DNA of 13,067 bases from BS750m-G62 sp964577175. GTDB lineage: Bacteria; Planctomycetota; Phycisphaerae; FEN-1346. Below, piece after piece: positions 1 to 6,022 of the stretch. The notes beneath the pieces are model-generated. The model was given only the letters and a program-made list of their open reading frames with translations, searched no databases and was not told where the DNA came from. How positions within the stretch are numbered: the stretch's first letter is position 1; each line of letters begins with the position of its first letter. The stretch is taken from the NCBI GenBank assembly GCA_964577175.1, contig CAZNYC010000115.1, positions 1 to 13,067 on the forward strand, written 5' to 3'. Both the position numbers and the translations under genes were made by a program.

Positions 1-51
1 AACGGCCAAGGCGAGATTCTTCGTCGGCCTTGCGGCCTACTCGGAATGACC
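1..51. repeat. Family A palindromic element, right part (cut by window edge)
   Basis: This is the right half of the dispersed inverted-repeat element found complete at 10504-10635. The inner arm GGCGAGATTCTTCG lies at 10-23, a small GGCC-TTGC-GGCC hairpin follows, and the degenerate outer end CTCGGAATGACC finishes at 51. The left half would lie before the window. It ends 26 bases before the flxD start codon, so it separates flxD from whatever gene is upstream. Confidence 0.8.
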
Positions 52-77
52 CGTCAGCAGAAAGCGCGAGACCACGC

Positions 78-551
78 ATGACCGAAACCCACACCACCCC
101 GACCGACGAAACCGCCGAGGCGCAGCAGGAATGGACCCCGCGCATCGTCGCCTTCGTCTGCAACTGGTGCACGTACGCCGGGGCCGACCTGGCCGGCACG
201 AGCCGCCTCCAGTACGCCCCGAACGTGCGGATCATCAAACTGCCCTGCACCGGCCGCATCGACCCGATGTTCGTCCTGAAGGCGTTCGAGCAGGGCGCCG
301 ACGCCGTGCTCGTCTCCGGGTGCCATCCGGGCGACTGCCATTACACCTCGGGCAACTACCACGCCCGTCGGCGGTGGGGCCTGTTCCGCCGGCTGCTGGA
401 ATTCACCGGCATCGACGCGCGTCGGCTGTTCTTCAGTTGGGTCTCGGCCGCCGAGGGGCAGAAGTTCGCCGACCTCATCAACCAGATTACCGACGAGGTC
501 CGCCAGGCCGGACCGTTCGACCCCACGAACCCCGCAAGGAAGCGGTTATGA
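78..551 (+). CDS. flxD: FlxD: MvhD-like iron-sulfur electron-transfer subunit
   Basis: 157 residues, homologous to the delta subunit of methyl-viologen-reducing hydrogenase (MvhD/FlpD family). MvhD proteins carry an iron-sulfur cluster and pass electrons into heterodisulfide reductase subunit HdrA. The family core starts at residue 21 (RIVAFVCNWC). Five cysteines fit the family pattern: C28 and C31 (CNWC), C57 (LPCTGR), C82 and C87 (GCHPGDC). ATG 78 is chosen because the only earlier in-frame start, TTG at 30, lies inside a palindromic repeat and would add unrelated sequence; the ribosome site is weak (GCGAG at 66-70). Its stop overlaps the flxC start (ATGA), so the two are translationally coupled. 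Being followed by flxC, flxB and flxA points to the FlxABCD-HdrABC type of complex rather than an Mvh hydrogenase, since no hydrogenase large or small subunit is present here. Confidence 0.85.
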   Translation: MTETHTTPTDETAEAQQEWTPRIVAFVCNWCTYAGADLAGTSRLQYAPNVRIIKLPCTGRIDPMFVLKAFEQGADAVLVSGCHPGDCHYTSGNYHARRRWGLFRRLLEFTGIDARRLFFSWVSAAEGQKFADLINQITDEVRQAGPFDPTNPARKRL

Positions 552-1357
552 ACCTGGATGAACTGAAACAGGATGCGGCGGCGGTGCTCGACGACGGCCG
601 CGCGAACCTCGTCATCGGGTTCCGCGAGCGCGCCGGCGAGTGCGTCCCCGCGTTCGTCACCGGCCCCGAGCAGGCCGAGAACCTCGTCTACGACGAAACG
701 TGCATCGCGAACACGGCGGCGTACCTGCGGAAGCCGGAGATCCGCGAGCGGCGGCCGGTGGCCCTCGTGGCCCGGCCCGAGGTGATGCGCAGCCTCGTGC
801 TCCTGAAGGCCGAGAACCAACTGACCGACGACGACGTGCTCGTCCTGGCGGTCGGCGACGACACGTACCACGGTGTCCTGACGCTCACCGACGCCGAGGC
901 GCTGCTGAACGAGCAGTACGCGGACCTGGCGCCGGACGAAGAGACGCTGGCGGAGATCCAGCGCATCCAGGAGATGACCGCCGAGGAGCGGGCCGAGTTC
1001 TGGTCCGAGCAACTGGCCAAGTGTACCCGCTGCTACGCCTGCCGGGCGGCGTGCCCGATGTGTTACTGCGAGCGGTGCATCGTGGAGCGCAACGTGCCGC
1101 AGTGGATCTCCACCGCCGCCCGCGAGCACGGCAATTACGCGTGGAACGTGATCCGGGCGTTCCACCTGGCCGGCCGGTGCACCGAGTGCGGGGCCTGCGA
1201 GGCCGCCTGCCCGCAGGGCATCCCGCTGATGCTCCTGAATGCCCTGGTGGCCCGCGAGGTCCGCCAGACTTACGGCGAGACGCCCGGCTACGACGCCGAG
1301 GCCCAGCCGGTCATCGGCTCGTGGAACCCGGAGGACGAGGAGGAGTTCATCCGATGA
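548..1357 (+). CDS. flxC: FlxC: 4Fe-4S dicluster electron-transfer protein
   Basis: 269 residues. The N-terminal 150 residues carry no motif I recognise. The C-terminal half has two ferredoxin-type cysteine sets: C159, C162, C165, C169 followed by proline, and C211, C214, C217, C221 followed by proline. The first set runs into three more cysteines (C172, C174, C177; CPMCYCERC), which could hold an additional or alternative metal site. The start ATG overlaps the flxD stop by four bases and has a good ribosome site, AAGGA at 536-540. By position and cluster content it matches the iron-sulfur subunits of Flx complexes, which move electrons between the NADH-oxidising FlxA and MvhD-like FlxD. Calling it FlxC rather than FlxB rests on the D-C-B-A gene order known from Desulfovibrio clusters. 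A soluble cytoplasmic protein is expected, with no signal peptide or membrane segment. Confidence 0.78.
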   Translation: MNLDELKQDAAAVLDDGRANLVIGFRERAGECVPAFVTGPEQAENLVYDETCIANTAAYLRKPEIRERRPVALVARPEVMRSLVLLKAENQLTDDDVLVLAVGDDTYHGVLTLTDAEALLNEQYADLAPDEETLAEIQRIQEMTAEERAEFWSEQLAKCTRCYACRAACPMCYCERCIVERNVPQWISTAAREHGNYAWNVIRAFHLAGRCTECGACEAACPQGIPLMLLNALVAREVRQTYGETPGYDAEAQPVIGSWNPEDEEEFIR

Positions 1358-1367
1358 ACTCCCGTGC

Positions 1368-1466
1368 TGTCATTCTGAGGGCCGCTTGCGGCCCGAAGAA
1401 TCTCGCCGTGGCCGTGGCCGTTAGGTTGTTCGCACGGCGAGATGCTTCGCGACGCTCAGCATGACA
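1368..1466. repeat. Family A palindromic element between flxC and flxB
   Basis: A 99-bp copy. The outer arms are TGTCATTCTGAGG (1368-1380) and GCTCAGCATGACA (1454-1466), and the inner arms are CGAAGAATCTCGCC and GGCGAGATGCTTCG. A GGCCGC-TTGC-GGCC-type hairpin lies in the left arm. It fills nearly the whole gap between the flxC stop (1357) and the flxB ribosome site (1474). No target-site duplication is evident in the flanks. Confidence 0.85.
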
Positions 1467-1482
1467 AATGATTGAGGCGCTT

Positions 1483-2505
1483 ATGAAACTAATCGACGCA
1501 TCCACACTCGACGCACTCGCGAAGACATTGGCGGGCGCCGGCTACCGGGTCGTGGTCCCCGTCGAAGACGGGGACCGGGTCCGTTACGCCGAGTGGTCGC
1601 CCGGGGCGACCATCCGCACGGACGCGCTGCCGGTGAACTCGGCCAAGGACGTCCTGTTCCCCCGCAGCGAGGTCATCGACCGGTACGACCTGGACGGCGA
1701 CGACTTCGTGCCGAAGGACGTCGAGCCCGAGGCGCCGAAGACGGTGCTGCTGGCCGTCCGGCCGTGCGACGGGCAGGCGCTCGGGATGCTCGATACGATC
1801 TTCAACTGGGATTTCGAGGACGACCTCTACAACGCCCGCCGCCAGGCCACCACGGTCGTCCCCGTGGCCTGCACGGCGGCCGATGCGCAGTGCTTCTGCA
1901 CGAGCGTGGGCGGGGCGCCGGATTCGACGGCCGGCGCCGACGCCATGCTCCGCCCCGCCGACGGCGGCGCGCGGTTCATCCTGGACCCGCTCACCGGGAA
2001 GGGCGAGGCGCTCGTCGAGGCGGCCGGCGACGCGCTCACCGAGGGCGAGGCCGAGGCCGACCCGCCCGCCGACGTGCCCGCCCGGTTCGACCCCCAGGCC
2101 GTCCGCGCCTGGCTCGAGGCCAACTTCGAGTCCGACCTGTGGGACACGCTGAGCCTGGCGTGCCTGGGCTGCGGCGCGTGCGCGTACGCCTGCCCCACGT
2201 GCCACTGCTTCGACATCCAGGACGAGAAGAGCGCCGGCGAGGTGGTCCGCCTGCGGAACTGGGACGCGTGCGGGTTCCGGCTGTTCACGCAGCACGCGGG
2301 CGGGCACAACCCGCGGCCGGACCAGGCCGCCCGCTGGCGCAACCGCGTGATGCATAAATTCGCCTATATCCCTGAACGTTTCTCGCTGCTCGGCTGCACC
2401 GGCTGCGGCCGGTGCGCCCGCCTGTGCCCGGCGGGGATGGCCATGCTCGAGGCGTGTGTCCGAATCGAAGAGGAAAGCAAAAAGGCCCCGGTCCATGAGT
2501 CCTGA
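1483..2505 (+). CDS. flxB: FlxB: 4Fe-4S dicluster protein of the HydB/AsrA type
   Basis: 340 residues. It resembles the 4Fe-4S subunits of sulfhydrogenase (beta) and anaerobic sulfite reductase A, which work with a FAD/NAD(P) reductase partner. Visible marks are the VRPCD motif (residues 92-96), a cysteine cluster around C130, C137 and C139, a first ferredoxin set C227, C230, C233, C237 continuing as CPTCHC, and a second set C305, C308, C311, C315 (CTGCGRCARLCP). The residue 145-205 region is acidic and probably a variable insertion. ATG 1483 is preferred over ATG 1468 because GAGG at 1474-1477 is well spaced for it, whereas 1468 abuts the palindromic element. The end overlaps flxA by 11 bases, which indicates coupling with the reductase. 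A role as electron relay between FlxA and the rest of an Hdr/Flx complex is inferred from family and context. Confidence 0.82.
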   Translation: MKLIDASTLDALAKTLAGAGYRVVVPVEDGDRVRYAEWSPGATIRTDALPVNSAKDVLFPRSEVIDRYDLDGDDFVPKDVEPEAPKTVLLAVRPCDGQALGMLDTIFNWDFEDDLYNARRQATTVVPVACTAADAQCFCTSVGGAPDSTAGADAMLRPADGGARFILDPLTGKGEALVEAAGDALTEGEAEADPPADVPARFDPQAVRAWLEANFESDLWDTLSLACLGCGACAYACPTCHCFDIQDEKSAGEVVRLRNWDACGFRLFTQHAGGHNPRPDQAARWRNRVMHKFAYIPERFSLLGCTGCGRCARLCPAGMAMLEACVRIEEESKKAPVHES

Positions 2506-3379
2506 CACCGACACCCCCGCCGTCCCCACCCGCGCCCACCGCAACGTGTACCAGCCGATGCCGATGCTCGTGGCCGACCGCCGCGACGAGGCCCCCGGCG
2601 TGCGCACGCTGCGCCTGGAGTTCCCCGGCGAAGACGACCGGACGACATTCTTCGATGCGTACAAGGTGGGCCAGTTCGGGCTGTACGGCGTGCCGGGCGA
2701 GGGCGAGTGCGTCTTCTGCGTGGCCAGCCCGCCGACGCGCACCGATGGGATCGAGTGCACCTTCCGCCTGGCCGGCCGCGTCACCGCCGCCCTCCGCGAC
2801 CGCGAGGTGGGGCAGAAGATCACCTTCCGCGGGCCGTACGGCAACCACTTTCCCATCGAGGAGTGGACGGGCAAGAACCTCCTGTTCATCGCGGGCGGCA
2901 TCGCCCTGCCCCCGCTGCGGTCGGTCATCTGGAACGTCCTTGACCGCCGCGACGAGTTCGGCAAGGTGGGTATCGTCTACGGCGCCCGCACCGTGGCCGA
3001 CCTCGTCTACAAGCACGAACTCGCCGAGTGGGACGAGCGCGACGACGTCGACCTCGTCCAGACCGTCGACCCCGGCGGCGAGACCGACGGCTGGCAGGGC
3101 AAGGTCGGCTTCGTGCCGGCCGTCCTCGAAGAGGAGGCGCCGAGCCCGAAGGACACGATCGCGCTGGTGTGCGGCCCGCCGATCATGATCAAGTTCACCC
3201 TGCCCGTGCTCGACAAACTCGGCTTCCCGCCCGCGGAAACCTACACGACGCTCGAGAACCGGATGAAGTGCGGCATCGGGAAGTGCGGCCGGTGCAACGT
3301 GGGCAGCCTGTACGTCTGCAAGGACGGGCCGGTCTTCACGGTCGAACAACTCCAGGCCATGCCGCACGCGGATATGTAG
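2495..3379 (+). CDS. flxA: FlxA: FAD/NAD(P)-binding oxidoreductase with 2Fe-2S cluster
   Basis: 294 residues of the ferredoxin-NADP reductase fold, close to sulfhydrogenase gamma, AsrB and the PyrK type. Domains in order: FAD-binding barrel (about 18-120, with GPYG at 113-116), nucleotide-binding domain (about 125-245, with GGIALPPLRS at 134-143 and CGPP at 226-229), then a C-terminal 2Fe-2S motif C259, C264, C267, C275 as in dihydroorotate dehydrogenase electron-transfer subunits. The expected role is oxidation of NADH and transfer of electrons through FlxB and FlxC to FlxD and HdrABC. In Desulfovibrio the Flx-Hdr system has been linked to flavin-based bifurcation and ethanol metabolism. ATG 2495 has an AAAAGG ribosome site about 10 bases upstream and overlaps flxB by 11 bases; a GTG at 2456 would add 13 basic residues and is less likely. 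It is the last gene of the operon. Confidence 0.85.
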   Translation: MSPDTDTPAVPTRAHRNVYQPMPMLVADRRDEAPGVRTLRLEFPGEDDRTTFFDAYKVGQFGLYGVPGEGECVFCVASPPTRTDGIECTFRLAGRVTAALRDREVGQKITFRGPYGNHFPIEEWTGKNLLFIAGGIALPPLRSVIWNVLDRRDEFGKVGIVYGARTVADLVYKHELAEWDERDDVDLVQTVDPGGETDGWQGKVGFVPAVLEEEAPSPKDTIALVCGPPIMIKFTLPVLDKLGFPPAETYTTLENRMKCGIGKCGRCNVGSLYVCKDGPVFTVEQLQAMPHADM

Positions 3380-3432
3380 ACCGCGCGTTTGCCATTCCGG
3401 GCACGTAGTCCGCGGCGTGCCGCGGCCATGTT

Positions 3433-3535
3433 TGTCATTCTGAGGCGCGGCGAAGCCGCAACGAAGAATCTCGCCTTGGCCGTGGCCGTTCTGCCTTTCG
3501 CTCGGCGAGATTCGTCGCTGCGCTTCGAATAACAA
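3433..3535. repeat. Family A palindromic element downstream of flxA
   Basis: The left end TGTCATTCTGAGG (3433-3445) matches the family consensus exactly. The inner arms are CGAAGAATCTCGCC and GGCGAGATTCGTCG. The right end is degenerate (GCTTCGAATAACA) compared with CCTCAGAATGACA. It is about 103 bp long, lies 53 bases after the flxA stop and carries no coding capacity. Confidence 0.8.
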
Positions 3536-3618
3536 ATGCACACCTGCACGGCCGGCGCGGCGGCCCGCGAGGGACGCGCGCGTCCTTTCCGTTCGTGCCG
3601 CTTCTTTCAGAAGGGTAG

Positions 3619-3644
3619 CGCGGTGGTTCTCCGTAACCACCGTG
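3619..3644. repeat. Family B hairpin, variant stem
   Basis: Perfect arms GGTGGTT (3622-3628) and AACCACC (3635-3641) flank the loop CTCCGT; three weaker outer pairs extend the stem. Compared with the family arm GGCGGGT it has two changed positions, and both are matched by compensating changes in the other arm. It directly adjoins the next hairpin. Confidence 0.7.
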
Positions 3645-3667
3645 CGGCGGGTACGGAGACCCGCCGC
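3644..3667. repeat. Family B hairpin, inverted copy
   Basis: Nine-base perfect arms GCGGCGGGT (3644-3652) and ACCCGCCGC (3659-3667) flank the loop ACGGAG. The loop is the exact reverse complement of the loop of the preceding hairpin (CTCCGT), so the two are an inverted pair. Confidence 0.8.
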
Positions 3668-3717
3668 GCTTGCGTGTGAACAGAAACCGCACGGCGGTGT
3701 TAACGATGGCCTGCCAT

Positions 3718-3735
3718 CCCCCCCCCGCCCCCCCC
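3718..3735. repeat. Homopolymeric C9-G-C8 tract
   Basis: Nine C residues, one G, then eight C residues on the + strand, directly after a 6-bp hairpin (GATGGC-CT-GCCATC). The complementary strand is a long G-run that could form a quadruplex. It lies about 170 bases before the glycogen synthase start. Such tracts are prone to slippage and to sequencing length errors. Confidence 0.75.
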
Positions 3736-3901
3736 AGCCGGCCAACGGATTCCCTGGCACGCCCCCGCCTGCGGCGTTTGACGTGCTCCCATCCGCGCCG
3801 GTGACGGCACCCGCTACCCTTTTGACTGGACGCCGCCGCCCGTCTGCCGGTACGTTGGAGCGGCCGGCGGGGCCCGAGGCGCCCGCGTCGGCGGAGACGC
3901 C

Positions 3902-5761
3902 ATGACCGACACGCCCGATACCGCGCCGCCGCCCGCCGCCGGTCCGACCCCGGCCGGGGCGGCCTCGTCCGAAATGCACCGGCAGGCCATCCTCTGCGAG
4001 GTGGGGTGGGAGGTCTGCCAGCAACTGGGCGGCATCTACACGGTGCTGCGGTCGAAGGCCCCGACGATGCTCGAGCGGTGGGGCGAGCGGTACGTCCTGG
4101 TGGGCCCGTACAACCCGGAGACCTCGCCGATGGAGTTCGACGAGGTGGCGCCGACCGGCCCCGTCGGCCGGGCGGTGGAGGCGGTTCAGAACGAGGGCCT
4201 GGAGGCGACGGTCGGCACGTGGCTCGTCAGCGGCCGGCCGCGGACCGTCCTGCTGGACCCGCGGTCGGTGCACGGCCGGCTGGCCGAGATCAAGTACGCC
4301 CTGTGGGACGATCACCGCATCAGCCTGCCGGGCGGCGACGACCTGCTCGACGACGTGGTCGCGTTCGGATACCTGGTGGAGCGGTTCCTGCGGGCGCTGG
4401 CCGCGGAGGTACCGCCGGGGCAGCCGGTCCTTGCGCATTTCCATGAGTGGATGGCGGGGACGGCCGTGCCGGCGCTCCGGCGGTCGGGCCTGCCGATCGG
4501 GACGGTCTTCACGACGCACGCCACGCAGGTGGGCCGGAGCATGGCCACCGGCGACGCACGGTTCTACGAGCATCTGCCGGGCGTCGACTGGCGGCAGGCG
4601 GCGCGCGAGACGGGCGTGGAGCCGAAGGCCGCCCTCGAACGCGCCGCCGCCCACGGCGCCCACGTCTTCACGACGCTGAGCGAGATCACCGCCTACGAGT
4701 GCGAGCACCTGCTCGGCCGGCGGCCGGACCTCCTGATGCCGAACGGGCTGAACGTCCAGCGGTTCACCGCGATGCACGAGTTCCAGAACCTGCACCAGAC
4801 GTACAAGGAGAAGATCCACCGGTTCGTGACGGCCCACTTCTTCCCGAGCTACACGTTCGACCTCGACACCACGCTCTACGTCTTCAGCGCCGGCCGCTAC
4901 GAGCCGCGCAACAAGGGCTACGACCTCGTCGTCCGGGCGATGGCGCGGGTGAACTCGCAGCTGAAGCGGCGCGGCACCGACCGGACGGTGGTGCTGCTGC
5001 TGGTGACGCAGCGGCCGGTCCGCTCGATCAACGCCGGGGTCCTGCACAACCGGGCGGTGATGGAGGAGATGCGCAACCACTGCGACGCCATCAAGGACCA
5101 GTTCGGCGAGTGGCTCTTCGAGGCGACCGCGCGGGGCCGGCGGCCGGACGTTCGCAACCTGATCGACGACACGCTGCTGCTGCGCCTGAGGCGGGTGGCC
5201 CACGCCTGGAAGTCGGACGGCCTGCCGAGAATCACCACGCACGACCTCGAGGACGAGAACGGCGACGACCTGCTGCGGGTCATCCACGAATCGATGCTCT
5301 TCAACCTGGCCGACGACCCCGTCAAGGTGGTGTACCACCCGGACTTCATCACGTCGTCGAACCCGCTGTTCGGGATGGACTACGAGCAGTTCGTGCGAGG
5401 GTGCCACCTGGGTATCTTCCCCTCGTGGTACGAACCGTGGGGGTACACGCCGATGGAGTGCGTGGCGCTGGGCGTGCCGCCGATTACGAGCGACCTGTCG
5501 GGGTTCGGAACGTACGTCGAGGAGCACATTGCGGACTGGGAGGCGCACGGCCTGTGCATCCTGCGCCGGCGGGACCGCAGCGACGAAGAGGCCGTCGAGG
5601 CGCTGGTGGCGCGGGTGCTGGAGTTCCTCGAGACGGACCGCCGCGGTCGCATCGCCATGCGGAACCGCGTGGAAAGCCTGGCCGAGGAGTTCGACTGGGC
5701 GAACCTCGTCCGGCGGTACGACGAGGCGCACCGGCTGGCCCTGGCGCGGGTGGAGGGGTAA
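3902..5761 (+). CDS. Glycogen synthase, eukaryote-like GT3 family
   Basis: 619 residues. It transfers glucose from UDP-glucose to growing alpha-1,4-glucan with retention of configuration. It is a GT3 (Gsy/GYS) enzyme, not the common bacterial GlgA (GT5). Motifs: GGIYTVLRSK (43-52, nucleotide-sugar binding), HFHEW (179-183), TTHAT (204-208), GRYEPRNKGYD (331-341), and the E-x7-E catalytic element E511/E519 in WYEPWGYTPMEC. Near the C terminus, arginines R580, R581, R583, R587 and R589 (RRGRIAMRNRVE...DW) match the glucose-6-phosphate-sensing arginine cluster of yeast and animal enzymes. The N-terminal 25 residues are Pro/Ala-rich and probably disordered. The long phosphorylated C-terminal tail of eukaryotic enzymes is absent. 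ATG 3902 has GGAG at 3893-3896. It is transcribed as a single gene or with nagB; repeats separate it from both neighbours. Confidence 0.93.
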   Translation: MTDTPDTAPPPAAGPTPAGAASSEMHRQAILCEVGWEVCQQLGGIYTVLRSKAPTMLERWGERYVLVGPYNPETSPMEFDEVAPTGPVGRAVEAVQNEGLEATVGTWLVSGRPRTVLLDPRSVHGRLAEIKYALWDDHRISLPGGDDLLDDVVAFGYLVERFLRALAAEVPPGQPVLAHFHEWMAGTAVPALRRSGLPIGTVFTTHATQVGRSMATGDARFYEHLPGVDWRQAARETGVEPKAALERAAAHGAHVFTTLSEITAYECEHLLGRRPDLLMPNGLNVQRFTAMHEFQNLHQTYKEKIHRFVTAHFFPSYTFDLDTTLYVFSAGRYEPRNKGYDLVVRAMARVNSQLKRRGTDRTVVLLLVTQRPVRSINAGVLHNRAVMEEMRNHCDAIKDQFGEWLFEATARGRRPDVRNLIDDTLLLRLRRVAHAWKSDGLPRITTHDLEDENGDDLLRVIHESMLFNLADDPVKVVYHPDFITSSNPLFGMDYEQFVRGCHLGIFPSWYEPWGYTPMECVALGVPPITSDLSGFGTYVEEHIADWEAHGLCILRRRDRSDEEAVEALVARVLEFLETDRRGRIAMRNRVESLAEEFDWANLVRRYDEAHRLALARVEG

Positions 5762-5776
5762 AAGGCGTTTTGCCCC
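5755..5776 (+). other. Hairpin spanning the glycogen synthase stop codon
   Basis: Arms GGGGTAAAA (5755-5763) and TTTTGCCCC (5768-5776), with one G-T pair, close a GGCG loop and include the TAA stop at 5759-5761. No T-run follows, so a classical terminator is not supported; it may stabilise the 3' end or slow ribosome release. Confidence 0.4.
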
Positions 5777-5802
5777 TGGTATGTGTTTGCATCGACATCG
5801 AG

Positions 5803-5927
5803 GGTCTCACCCTGGGCGAAGCGAAGGGTCTCGCCGTGCAAACGGCAAGAAGGCCACGACCACGGCGAGATTCCTCACTCCGCTCGCAGTACAGCGCTTC
5901 GGCCCACCAGCGGGCCTCAGAATGACA
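5803..5927. repeat. Family A palindromic element, degraded left arm
   Basis: The right end GCCTCAGAATGACA and the inner arm GGCGAGATTCCTC match the family. The left arm is diverged: GAAGCGAAGGGTCTCGCCG replaces GAAGAATCTCGCCG, and CACCCTGGGCG replaces the outer end. It occupies most of the gap between glycogen synthase and the NagB-family gene. Confidence 0.7.
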
Positions 5928-5943
5928 ACCCCAACCATATGTC

Positions 5944-5971
5944 GCGCGGCGGGTGCGGCGACCCGCCGCGC
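5944..5971. repeat. Family B hairpin upstream of nagB
   Basis: Perfect 11-bp arms GCGCGGCGGGT (5944-5954) and ACCCGCCGCGC (5961-5971) with loop GCGGCG. It lies 51 bases before the nagB start, after the family A copy. No T-run follows on the + strand. Confidence 0.8.
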
Positions 5972-6022
5972 TATCCTCTTCTCGTTGCGGCCAAGAAGCG
6001 GACTCGAAGAACGGAGACACCC

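Larger units (their letters stand above)
3380..3901. other. Non-coding gap of 522 bp with repeats and a C-tract
   Basis: No convincing gene lies here. In order it holds a small perfect hairpin CCGCGG-CGTG-CCGCGG (3410-3425), a family A element (3433-3535), a pair of family B hairpins (3619-3667), a short GATGGC-CT-GCCATC hairpin (3705-3718), a C9-G-C8 tract (3718-3735) and the leader of the glycogen synthase gene. TTTGAC occurs twice (3777, 3821), but neither copy has a -10 box at normal spacing, so no promoter is assigned. Open reading frames here are low-complexity or cross repeats. Confidence 0.7.

Noticed and set aside
3619..3667. CRISPR-like array from paired palindromes
   Set aside because: Only two adjacent units, in inverted orientation, without spacers of uniform length and without cas genes.
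3754..3772. Possible sigma-54 promoter (TGGCACG...TGC)
   Set aside because: The distance between the GG and GC elements does not equal the required 10 bases, and no TTGC box is present.
3778..3856. TTGACG/TTGACT as -35 boxes for glycogen synthase
   Set aside because: The nearest plausible -10 sequences (TACCCT, TACGTT) are 31 and 23 bases away, outside the usual 15-19 range.
3642..3905. 87-aa open frame before glycogen synthase
   Set aside because: It begins inside a family B hairpin, crosses the C-tract, is Pro/Ala-rich without domain features and overlaps the glycogen synthase start.
2285..5731. 1148-aa minus-strand open frame opposite flxA and glycogen synthase
   Set aside because: It is the antisense of two well-supported genes in GC-rich DNA, with His/Arg/Val-rich composition and no recognisable domain; it also spans a repeat-filled gap.
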